A stretch of 5,653 bases of DNA from Lachnospiraceae bacterium. GTDB taxonomy: Bacteria > Bacillota > Clostridia > Lachnospirales > Lachnospiraceae. Numbering within the stretch: the stretch's first letter is position 1; every line of letters begins with the position of its first letter. The DNA lies in contig WQST01000166.1 in the NCBI GenBank assembly GCA_009787745.1, positions 89 to 5,741 of the forward strand. Direction: 5' to 3'. Below, in pieces: positions 1 to 4,890 of this stretch. A model generated the notes under the pieces. It was not told where the DNA came from. It saw nothing but the letters and a program-made list of their open reading frames with translations, and did no database searches. Both the position numbers and the translations under genes were made by a program.

Positions 1-938
1 CCCGCCGTGATTTTTTCCCGCAAATCTTGTGGAAATGCGGCAATGATATCCGCATACTTAGCTGTCTTTTTTGCTCTGACGAACAAACAATAACCATTTC
101 TTAAAGAGTAGCAAAATTCAAATACCCGCAGCGCATATTCATCCCGCGATGATGAAATTTTTCGGTTTTTACTTATGTAACCGTAAGAATAACTTGTATC
201 TCGCAAAATACTGAGCGTACAGGTCATACCCATTCCTACGTAGCGCTTATGCAATTTAATCGCAAACTCTCTAAGCTTATCTGACAGCGGATGCAAAAAA
301 TCTTCTAACTCCTCTGCAATATCCGCTTCTTCCGCTTTTATCAGCCTGTAGTTACACCGCAAAAGATAATTATCGTTCCAATATCTTCTATCTGTCCGCA
401 ACTCCATATCAGCAACAGATAACGCTTTTAAACCTGTAAGCATAAGCGGATTTCTCGGATAAAACACTTCCGTGTCCGTAAAAATGAAACCGCAAAGAGT
501 TAAAAATTTAAAACACTCTGCTTTAGCATTCGCAGAAACTTTCGGTGGCTTTTTCTTTCCGTTCGCATCGATTGTTGCGATACACAACGGTAAATCCGCT
601 ATTAATAGCGAATGCCCGTTTGCTGAAAGAATCCCATAATAACCTATATCAATCAAAAGATTTGTGATATTATGCAAAAACGGATAATCTTTCATTCCGC
701 TCGGCTTTTTCGGCGGCTTTGCATATGCACTTCCGGCTGATATTAAGCAATCGCAAAATAAATAAATGAAATCTCTGAAAGCAATAACACCGCTTCGGAT
801 ATTTTCTTCATCGGAAATATTCTTTATCATGGGTTTTAACGAATACATTTCCGGAATATTGGGCGGTACCAAATTTTTTAGGTATTCCGCAACTTCATTA
901 ATTGGTTTAATCATGATCGGGTCGTGCTGTGAGGTCAT
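1..938 (-). CDS. Hypothetical protein, C-terminus beyond the window edge
   Basis: I do not recognise a named family. The frame stays open from the ATG at 936-938 to the window edge, giving 312 codons without a stop. The start is well supported by AGGAG at 946-950 on the minus strand, 7 nt before the ATG. The protein looks soluble, with no signal peptide and no clear membrane segment. A hydrophobic stretch at about residues 51-70 contains a CDC motif, and a lysine/proline-rich linker (KPPKKPSG) lies at about 74-81. Residues 112-124 are hydrophobic, followed by GKKKPPK at about 127-133. The C-terminal half is mixed and rich in charge, tyrosine and cysteine, for example YLLRCNYRLIKAEEAD near 191-206. 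The arrangement (conserved-looking NPLMLTGLK near 163-171, then an LRCNYR block) resembles conserved hypothetical proteins I have seen in gut Clostridia, but this is memory, not a search. It is divergent from the DUF4364 gene, with 143 bp between the starts. No function is proposed. Confidence 0.75.
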   Translation of the reverse strand, partial: MTSQHDPIMIKPINEVAEYLKNLVPPNIPEMYSLKPMIKNISDEENIRSGVIAFRDFIYLFCDCLISAGSAYAKPPKKPSGMKDYPFLHNITNLLIDIGYYGILSANGHSLLIADLPLCIATIDANGKKKPPKVSANAKAECFKFLTLCGFIFTDTEVFYPRNPLMLTGLKALSVADMELRTDRRYWNDNYLLRCNYRLIKAEEADIAEELEDFLHPLSDKLREFAIKLHKRYVGMGMTCTLSILRDTSYSYGYISKNRKISSSRDEYALRVFEFCYSLRNGYCLFVRAKKTAKYADIIAAFPQDLREKITA

Positions 939-1045
939 ATTTTTTCTCCTTATCTAGCTAAAATCCCTGTAATTTTGAGCCGAAGGCGAAGAATCTCATA
1001 ATTTATTAATTTTAACTGTTTGTCGTGAGATTTTTAGCACAATAG

Positions 1046-1074
1046 TTTACAAGATGTTTTCTGCATGTTATATT
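1046..1074 (+). promoter_or_regulatory. Candidate promoter of the DUF4364 gene
   Basis: A -35 box TTTACA (1046-1051), a 17-bp spacer and a -10 box TATATT (1069-1074) each match the vegetative sigma consensus at 5 of 6 positions. TG at 1066-1067 forms an extended -10. The expected transcription start, about 7 nt after the -10, falls at 1081-1082, which is the ATG itself. An alternative upstream promoter, TTGAGC (975-980) with CATAAT (997-1002) and a 16-bp spacer, is weaker. Confidence 0.5.
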
Positions 1075-1081
1075 TATTTAT

Positions 1082-1600
1082 ATGTTTCAGGAACCTTTAA
1101 CGCTTTACAAATTAATAATCCTCCATATGATAAACCGGGTGAATTTTTCCTTGACGAAAGCGCAAATCATGGATTTTATTTTGGAGCGTGAATATACGAA
1201 TTTTTTGACTTTACAACAAGTTATCGGCGAGCTTATTGACGCTAATATGATTAAAGCCGAATCGATTCGCAACCGCACTCATTTGATGATAACTGAGGAA
1301 GGCGTCGAAACATTATCCTATTTTCGCCATCGCATTAGCGAAAGTATGCGTGCCGAAATCGAAGATTTTTTTCAAAAGCATGAACTTGAAATGCGTAATG
1401 AAGTTTCTGTCATCTCTGATTATTATAAATCCACCACAGGAGAATTTGAAGCTAATCTGAAAGTTAAAGAAAATAACATCACCTTAGTTAACATAACATT
1501 ATCAGTGCCTAATGAAGATACCGCTGCCGATATCTGTGATAATTGGCAAAAAAATAATCAAGATATCTATAAATTTCTGGTTGAAACGTTGTTTAATTAG
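1082..1600 (+). CDS. DUF4364 family protein (winged-helix-like)
   Basis: This 172-residue protein matches what I know of the DUF4364 family, small cytoplasmic proteins of Clostridia with a predicted winged-helix N-terminus and no established function. The family pattern is visible at residues 5-60: LTLYKLIILHMINRVNFSLT, then a segment ending FTL-like (NFLTLQQVIGELIDANMI), then LMITEEGVETLSYF at about 68-81. The C-terminal half (about 100-172) is a mixed alpha/beta domain with VSVISDYYKSTTGEFE, where the family has a similar DYY motif. The family N-terminal motif begins only a few residues after the chosen ATG, so a later start would cut it. No Shine-Dalgarno sequence precedes this ATG (the upstream bases are only A and T plus one G), unlike the neighbours. 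The gene converges on rarA, and its TAG overlaps the rarA stop region by 4 bp. A transcriptional regulator role is inferred from the fold only. Confidence 0.88.
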   Translation: MFQEPLTLYKLIILHMINRVNFSLTKAQIMDFILEREYTNFLTLQQVIGELIDANMIKAESIRNRTHLMITEEGVETLSYFRHRISESMRAEIEDFFQKHELEMRNEVSVISDYYKSTTGEFEANLKVKENNITLVNITLSVPNEDTAADICDNWQKNNQDIYKFLVETLFN

Positions 1601-2922
1601 TCAACTTTCATTTTAATTTTCGCAAAATGCTCCTGCACATTCTTTTCATGCCCATTATCACTCGGATTATAAAATTTCCGCCCGACTAGCCCATCAGGCA
1701 AGTACTGTTGTTCAACATAATTATGCGGATAATCATGTGCATACTTATAACCCGTGCCGCGCCCTAATTTCGCCGACCCCTTATAATGCGCATCTTGTAA
1801 ATGCGAAGGAATCGACAAATTCCCTGTTTCCGCAACAGCGTGCATCGCCGCGCCGATCGCCGCGACACAGGCATTACTCTTCGGAGCGCAGGCAATATAA
1901 GCCGCCGCTTCCGCCAAAATAATCTGCGCTTCAGGCATTCCAACCCGTTCTACTGCCAATGAAGCGTTGACCGCAACAGTCAATGCCTGCGGGTCAGCAA
2001 TACCAACATCCTCAGCGGCATGAATCATAATCCGCCTGGCAATAAAGGTAACGCTCTCTCCCGCATACAGCATCCGTGCCAAATAATAAACCGCCGCATC
2101 GGGGTCAGAGCCGCGCATACTTTTAATAAAAGCAGAAATAGTATCGTAGTGGTTATCCCCTGTTTTATCATAACGAATAACCCGCTTTTGGATACATTCT
2201 TGCGCGACCGCCAAAGTAATAATAATTTTTCCCGAAGCCGCACGTTCCGTCGTCATAACACCCAACTCAATTGCATTAAGCGCACGTCTGGCATCACCGC
2301 CTGATAATTCGGCAAGGAAATCAAGGGCGTCTTCATCAATCTCCGCTTCGTATGCACCCATCCCTTTTTCTTTATCGTATACGGCTCTTTTAAGCAATGT
2401 TTTGATTTCATCCTGCTCTAAAGGCTTTAGCTCGAAAATAATCGAGCGCGAAATAAGCGCCCCGTTTACCTCGAAATAAGGATTCTCTGTCGTCGCCCCA
2501 ATCAGGATCACCGTTCCATCCTCAACATATGGCAAAAGATAATCCTGCTGCCCTTTATTAAAACGGTGGATTTCATCAATGAAGAGAATCGTTTTCTTGC
2601 CGTACATACCCTGATCTTCCTTCGCGGCTTTGACCACCTCTTCCATGTCCTTCTTCCCTGCACTCGTGGCATTAATCTGCTTAAACTGTGCGCTGGTAGA
2701 TGCGGCAATGACCTTCGCCAGAGTCGTCTTCCCTGTTCCCGGCGGCCCGTAAAAAATCAGTGAACTTAGCTTGTCCGCTTGAATCGCCCGATAAAGCAGT
2801 TTATCGCGCCCGATAATATGCTGCTGACCCACCACCTCGTCAAGGGTGACAGGCCTTAACCTGGACGCCAACGGCGATTCCTTTTCCATATTCGTACTGC
2901 GCATGTATTCGAAAAGATCCAT
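1597..2922 (-). CDS. rarA: Replication-associated recombination protein RarA (MgsA), AAA+ ATPase
   Basis: RarA is the bacterial relative of eukaryotic WRNIP1/Mgs1, a cytoplasmic homotetrameric AAA+ ATPase related to clamp-loader subunits that acts at stalled or single-stranded replication forks. The 441-residue length is typical. Visible in order: the substrate-side motif RLRPVTLDEVVGQQHIIG (21-38), Walker A GPPGTGKTT (59-67), Walker B ILFIDEIHRF (112-121) with the catalytic DE at 116-117, sensor 1 GATTENP (142-148), a candidate arginine finger in LISRS (156-160), and sensor 2 GGDARRALN (208-216). The C-terminal oligomerisation domain ends with the family hallmark YKYAHDYPHNYVEQQYLPD (392-410). 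The ATG is preceded by AAAGGAG (2928-2934) at 5-nt spacing. A TATAAT lies at 2943-2948 on the minus strand, but no good -35 is seen at the right distance. All ATPase motifs are intact, so I expect a working enzyme. It appears monocistronic and convergent with the DUF4364 gene. Confidence 0.96.
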   Translation of the reverse strand: MDLFEYMRSTNMEKESPLASRLRPVTLDEVVGQQHIIGRDKLLYRAIQADKLSSLIFYGPPGTGKTTLAKVIAASTSAQFKQINATSAGKKDMEEVVKAAKEDQGMYGKKTILFIDEIHRFNKGQQDYLLPYVEDGTVILIGATTENPYFEVNGALISRSIIFELKPLEQDEIKTLLKRAVYDKEKGMGAYEAEIDEDALDFLAELSGGDARRALNAIELGVMTTERAASGKIIITLAVAQECIQKRVIRYDKTGDNHYDTISAFIKSMRGSDPDAAVYYLARMLYAGESVTFIARRIMIHAAEDVGIADPQALTVAVNASLAVERVGMPEAQIILAEAAAYIACAPKSNACVAAIGAAMHAVAETGNLSIPSHLQDAHYKGSAKLGRGTGYKYAHDYPHNYVEQQYLPDGLVGRKFYNPSDNGHEKNVQEHFAKIKMKVD

Positions 2923-3009
2923 TAATGCTCCTTTAATGCGAAATTATAATTATCTTACCCAGCTTACCCCTTATGATTTCAGAAAAACGTGTACGCTTTA
3001 TGAGACAGC

Positions 3010-3042
3010 AAAACCCACAAAGCATGATATCTTGTGGGTTTT
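3010..3042 (-). terminator. Bidirectional intrinsic terminator-like hairpin
   Basis: AAAACCCACAA (3010-3020) and TTGTGGGTTTT (3032-3042) form an 11-bp perfect stem around an 11-nt loop. The run of T that follows is five bases on the plus strand and four on the minus strand, so it could stop transcription in either direction. Its most likely jobs are to end a minus-strand transcript starting near 3132, or to stop read-through from the merR-type gene before rarA. Confidence 0.75.
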
Positions 3043-3133
3043 TGTAAGCTCTTGAGCAGACTCGTACTGCCGACTTCCTTACCAATTCTAGTTTAATCAC
3101 TAAATACTACAATATATAGATAAGCAACTACTA
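3010..3133 (-). ncRNA. Candidate small structured RNA, about 120 nt
   Basis: This is a proposal from structure, not a recognised RNA family. A minus-strand promoter (TTGACA at 3162-3167, extended -10 at 3139-3147) predicts a start near 3132, and a strong hairpin at 3010-3042 would end the transcript. Between them lie a hairpin UUUAGU/ACUAGA (3087-3104, one G-U pair, 6-nt loop) and a nested hairpin at 3044-3082 with outer stem GUAAG/CUUAC and inner stem GCAG/CUGC. The 5' part can also pair within the AT-rich inverted repeat. No ribosome-binding site with a convincing reading frame is seen inside. It does not match the hallmark motifs of T-box, SRP RNA, tmRNA or common riboswitches known to me. 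It could instead be a leader upstream of rarA, but the terminator lies before that gene. Confidence 0.4.
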
Positions 3134-3144
3134 TATATAGTATT
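3103..3144. repeat. AT-rich inverted repeat containing a perfect 14-bp palindrome
   Basis: AATACTA-CAA-TATATAG (3103-3119) is the inverse of CTATATATAGTATT (3131-3144) apart from a 3-nt bulge, with an 11-nt loop. The right arm sits inside TACTATATATAGTA (3129-3142), a perfect 14-bp palindrome. The palindrome overlaps the -10 box and predicted start of the minus-strand promoter, the position expected of a repressor operator. Such AT-rich dyads are used by GntR/YtrA-type and PadR-type repressors among others. The binding protein cannot be told from this. Confidence 0.55.
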
Positions 3145-3167
3145 ACACTTGTTTGAAAAAATGTCAA
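3139..3167 (-). promoter_or_regulatory. Minus-strand promoter of the candidate small RNA
   Basis: A consensus TTGACA -35 (3162-3167), a 17-bp spacer and AATACT (3139-3144) with an extended TG at 3146-3147 form a plausible vegetative promoter reading leftward. It points away from the merR-type gene, and no protein start follows until rarA, about 210 bp on and beyond a terminator. Confidence 0.5.
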
Positions 3168-3178
3168 CAAGAAATTTA

Positions 3179-3204
3179 GCAAAAATCTGGCAAAAATCTG
3201 GCAA
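3179..3204. repeat. Tandem 11-bp direct repeat
   Basis: GCAAAAATCTG occurs twice head to tail (3179-3189 and 3190-3200), followed by GCAA, the start of a third unit. The 11-bp period is close to one helical turn. It lies between the candidate small-RNA promoter and the end of the merR-type gene. No function is evident. Confidence 0.7.
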
Positions 3205-3216
3205 GTTTAGCCCAAA

Positions 3217-3237
3217 TTACACGTTTTACATGTAAAA
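3217..3237. repeat. Perfect 14-bp palindrome within a weak hairpin
   Basis: TTTTACATGTAAAA at 3224-3237 is a perfect palindrome and looks like a protein-binding dyad. The bases from 3217 can alternatively pair as TTACACG with CATGTAA, making a 7-bp stem with one mismatch on the plus strand or one wobble pair on the minus strand. On the minus strand this stem is followed by only three T, so it would be a poor terminator for the merR-type gene that ends 60 bp to the right. Confidence 0.5.
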
Positions 3238-3296
3238 TAACCACGATAATGCGATATTTATATTGGTTGTTGATACAGCACGCGCATTTCAATCGG

Positions 3297-4172
3297 TTAG
3301 TACTTTGCCTTCACAGGCTCAAGTAGAATAATTAAAAACCCATTCATGTCATTTCGGATATGCTCTTCAAGGCACAGCCGTGCCTTATTATCAGATTCAT
3401 ATTTATCATCCGCAGACAACTGCCTCATAAGTTCCTGCCAAGAACCGGGTATATCATCCGTGCTTTCAAGCCTTGCGTATAGACCTCCCGGCAGGCGCAT
3501 TTCTTTTAAATGGTTAGGAATGCCCACACCCTCGGGAATAGAAGCGCACATCCCATAACCATATGGTTTTCCTTCGCCGCTCGGCATAGGCGGCATATCA
3601 CCGCCGAACAATCGCGCTGTCCCTGTTAGATTAGCCGCTTCCAACCATTCTAACACAGGGTTCATGGCTTCACCTTCCGGTGAAATGCTCACAGCGATAT
3701 TATATACAACACGCATGGGCGGAAGCGTAATAACTTGCAATGTATTGCCTTTGTTTTGTGCGTTTAACATATTTTTTTCCTCCATTTCGTTTTTTAATAA
3801 TTGCAATACTTGGATATCTTCTATGACCTGATTACCTTCCTTTTCAAGAACAGATAAAAAATGAATCAGACATTTTTCCATGCTTGTGTGTTTTTCAACA
3901 TTAGTCCTCAAAGCGGATATTTGCTTTTTTATAACGTCACACAAACAAGCATAAGTTTTTTCGTCCAAAACAGCTTTTATCTCTTTAATAGGCACGTCAA
4001 GTTTTCTTAGCAATGCTATGATATAGATACAATGTGTTGCTGTTTCATCGTAAACCCTCCAGCCGGAATCCTTGTCGCGCATACTGCAAAAAAGCCCTTC
4101 TGCTTCCCAATGGCGCAATGTGCGGCTCGTCAGCCCTACTTGCGCGGAAAGTTTGTGAATAGATATATTCAT
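3297..4172 (-). CDS. MerR-family transcriptional regulator with GyrI-like effector-binding domain
   Basis: This 291-residue protein has the two-part build of multidrug-sensing MerR regulators such as BmrR. Residues 1-70 are the winged helix-turn-helix: ISIHKLSAQVGLTSRTLRHW then EAEGLF, and the wing GWRVYDE (37-43). The family usually has RYYE where this protein has RHWE. A dimerisation coiled coil runs at about 75-135. Residues about 146-289 form a GyrI/AraC-type ligand domain (MRVVYNIAVSI, YGYGMCASIPEGV, LPGGLYARLESTDD, ending FLIILLEPVKAK), expected to bind a hydrophobic or cationic compound. The ATG is preceded by AAAGGAG (4181-4187) at 8-nt spacing. Such proteins bind between the -35 and -10 of a stretched promoter, untwist it on ligand binding and often control their own gene and an adjacent transporter. 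No intact transporter adjoins it: the nearest, at 4962, is broken and separated by a toxin-antitoxin pair. The ligand is unknown. Confidence 0.88.
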   Translation of the reverse strand: MNISIHKLSAQVGLTSRTLRHWEAEGLFCSMRDKDSGWRVYDETATHCIYIIALLRKLDVPIKEIKAVLDEKTYACLCDVIKKQISALRTNVEKHTSMEKCLIHFLSVLEKEGNQVIEDIQVLQLLKNEMEEKNMLNAQNKGNTLQVITLPPMRVVYNIAVSISPEGEAMNPVLEWLEAANLTGTARLFGGDMPPMPSGEGKPYGYGMCASIPEGVGIPNHLKEMRLPGGLYARLESTDDIPGSWQELMRQLSADDKYESDNKARLCLEEHIRNDMNGFLIILLEPVKAKY

Positions 4173-4208
4173 TGATGAATCTCCTTTCTGAGGTGCGCCT
4201 CTAATTAT

Positions 4209-4239
4209 AGTATAACATTTGACGCAACGACAATTGCAA
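4209..4239 (-). promoter_or_regulatory. Promoter of the merR-type gene with a MerR-style operator
   Basis: On the minus strand TTGCAA (4234-4239) and TATACT (4209-4214) are separated by 19 bp, the long spacer typical of MerR-controlled promoters. Inside the spacer lies an imperfect dyad, TTGACG-CAA-CGACAA (4219-4233), matching at 5 of 6 positions per arm. The predicted start near 4202 gives a leader of about 30 nt with the ribosome-binding site. An overlapping reading, TTGTCG (4228-4233), 18-bp spacer and TATAAT (4204-4209), is also possible. Autoregulation is inferred. Confidence 0.5.
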
Positions 4240-4259
4240 GCGTTCGTTATTTATAATTA

Positions 4260-4286
4260 GTCATTAAGCCCAGTACATTTAATGAC
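4260..4286. repeat. 8-bp inverted repeat in the divergent spacer
   Basis: GTCATTAA (4260-4267) and TTAATGAC (4279-4286) are perfect inverse copies around an 11-nt loop. The element lies between the merR-type gene and the antitoxin gene. No T run follows, so it is more likely a binding site than a terminator, or it may be chance in AT-rich DNA. Confidence 0.4.
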
Positions 4287-4306
4287 ACACACATTGTAAA
4301 ATCTTA

Positions 4307-4342
4307 TTTTCCTTGATAATAGTTATCAGGAAAATGGATACT
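4307..4342 (+). promoter_or_regulatory. Hairpin operator and possible promoter of the toxin-antitoxin pair
   Basis: TTTTCCTTGATAA (4307-4319) pairs with TTATCAGGAAAA (4323-4334) over 12 bp with one bulged T and a 3-nt loop. It overlaps a possible promoter, TTGATA (4313-4318), 18-bp spacer and GATACT (4337-4342), whose start near 4350 would give a 23-nt leader. AbrB-type antitoxins commonly repress their own promoter, and this dyad is in the right place for that. Another weak promoter, ATGACA (4282-4287) with TATTTT (4305-4310), cannot be excluded. Confidence 0.4.
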
Positions 4343-4360
4343 ATATTTAAGTTATTTGGG

Positions 4361-4368
4361 AAAGGCGG
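4361..4368 (+). promoter_or_regulatory. Ribosome-binding site that fixes the antitoxin start
   Basis: AAAGGCGG at 4361-4368 lies just upstream of the ATG at 4373. The AAAGG core is 7 nt from the ATG. Upstream in-frame alternatives, TTG at 4313 and ATG at 4334, lie inside the inverted repeat and lack comparable sites, so 4373 is the preferred start. Confidence 0.6.
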
Positions 4369-4372
4369 TAAT

Positions 4373-4666
4373 ATGAGCAGTTTAGGTAATGCAATAGAGC
4401 GTAAAATTATAAACGTAACGGGAAAACGTCAAGTTACTATCCCGCTAAAATTTTATGAAAAGTTGCGCTTTGGTAAAGAAGTGGAATGTTTTTTGACAGA
4501 TGATGCTATTGTTATCCGTCCGCTTTCAACTTCTGATGATAATTTTACAATGGAAATATTGAAAGATTTAGTGGCGCAGGGATATAGTGGCGATGTATTA
4601 ATAGAAAAATTTGCGGAACAACGGTCAAAAATTAAGAAGGCAATAGACGTTTTAAATATGAAATAG
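4373..4666 (+). CDS. AbrB/SpoVT-type antitoxin, C-terminal tail lost by frameshift
   Basis: This is the likely antitoxin of a type II toxin-antitoxin pair, a small DNA-binding protein that also neutralises its toxin. From the preferred start it has 97 residues. The swapped-hairpin AbrB domain is clear at about 11-50: KIINVTGKRQVTIPLKFYEK then GKEVECFLTDDAIVIRPL. A helical segment (MEILKDLVAQGYSGDVLIEKF, about 60-80) follows, as in AbrB-like partners of RelE toxins. The frame stops at TAG 4664-4666 after AIDVLNMK. Directly after, a different frame reads EIAAGIRKSATSKDVFGEE to a TAA at 4717-4719, which looks like the normal end of this family (tails ending in VFGE). Removing two bases (AT at 4658-4659) would join the two into a 114-residue protein. 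A 2-bp insertion or an equivalent shift is therefore likely. DNA binding may survive, while toxin neutralisation, often carried by the tail, may not. Confidence 0.82.
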   Translation: MSSLGNAIERKIINVTGKRQVTIPLKFYEKLRFGKEVECFLTDDAIVIRPLSTSDDNFTMEILKDLVAQGYSGDVLIEKFAEQRSKIKKAIDVLNMK

Positions 4667-4719
4667 CAGCTGGTATACGTAAGAGTGCCACTTCAAAAGA
4701 CGTTTTTGGGGAGGAATAA
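4660..4719 (+). pseudogene. Out-of-frame remnant of the antitoxin C-terminus
   Basis: Nineteen codons and a TAA in a different frame from the antitoxin read EIAAGIRKSATSKDVFGEE. The stop lies 3 bp before the toxin ATG, the usual tight spacing of a toxin-antitoxin operon. The toxin's ribosome-binding site, GGGGAGG (4708-4714), lies within it. Confidence 0.65.
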
Positions 4720-4722
4720 GTG

Positions 4723-4890
4723 ATGTATAAAGTCAATTACTCTAAATCAGCCGAACGATATTTCAAAAAAATCAAAGACAAGCAACTCCGTGTGGTATTT
4801 AAAGAAGCAATTGATAAACTAAAAATTGACCCTTATATAGGAACACAAAAAATCGGAGATTTGCGAGGCATATACGTTATACCTCGTTGA
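4723..4890 (+). pseudogene. Truncated RelE/ParE-family toxin
   Basis: The frame gives 55 residues starting MYKVNYSKSAERYFKKIKDK and continuing VVFKEAIDKLKIDPYIGTQK, then IGDLRGIY. This is the N-terminal half of a RelE/ParE-type toxin, which acts as an mRNA interferase or gyrase poison. Family members of this kind run to roughly 85-95 residues and continue past the GDLxGIY motif with a tyrosine-rich beta-strand section and a C-terminus that hold most of the active-site residues. Here GIY is followed by VIPR and a TGA, and no frame downstream restores the missing part. The ATG follows GGGGAGG with 8-nt spacing, and a GTG lies directly before it in frame. The truncation point merges into the ABC operon promoter, suggesting a deletion junction near 4875. 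The fragment is very probably inactive. Confidence 0.8.

Larger units (their letters stand above)
2923..3296. other. 374-bp intergenic region between rarA and the merR-type gene
   Basis: No convincing protein gene is present. From left to right the region holds the rarA ribosome-binding site, a bidirectional terminator-like hairpin (3010-3042), a nested hairpin (3044-3082), a small hairpin (3087-3104), an AT-rich inverted repeat (3103-3144), a minus-strand promoter (3139-3167), a tandem 11-mer (3179-3200) and a perfect palindrome (3224-3237). This density of structure is unusual for a simple spacer. Each element is listed separately. Confidence 0.8.

Noticed and set aside
766..957. Plus-strand open frame of 63 codons upstream of the DUF4364 gene.
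   Set aside because: It is antisense to the start of the minus-strand gene at 1-938, which is longer, has a ribosome-binding site and continues to the window edge.
989..1035. Inverted repeat AAGAATCTCA / TGAGATTTTT upstream of the DUF4364 gene, possibly a terminator or riboswitch leader.
   Set aside because: The loop is 27 nt, the stem is AT-rich with a G-U pair, the T run is part of the stem and no plus-strand gene precedes it. No known riboswitch motif is present.
2020..2304. Plus-strand and alternate-frame open stretches within rarA.
   Set aside because: They are shadows of the well-supported rarA frame, with low-complexity or basic compositions and no ribosome-binding sites.
2846..3055. 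Plus-strand open frame whose end reads LTPYDFRKTC, faintly like the active-site region of tyrosine recombinases.
   Set aside because: Most of the frame is antisense to the rarA start, the match is a few residues, the second conserved half and tyrosine are absent, and the terminator hairpin lies inside it. A chance match is likelier than an integrase remnant.
3161..3235. Small plus-strand frame of 24 residues starting MSTRNLAKIWQKSGK.
   Set aside because: It has no ribosome-binding site, half of it comes from the tandem 11-mer, and it ends in the palindrome. No support for translation.
3346..3558. Plus-strand open frame antisense to the merR-type gene.
   Set aside because: It is a shadow of the GyrI-like domain coding strand, without a start signal.
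4313..4372. A longer antitoxin starting at TTG 4313 or ATG 4334.
   Set aside because: Both lie in the inverted repeat and the added residues precede the family core. ATG 4373 has a ribosome-binding site and gives a normal AbrB-type N-terminus.
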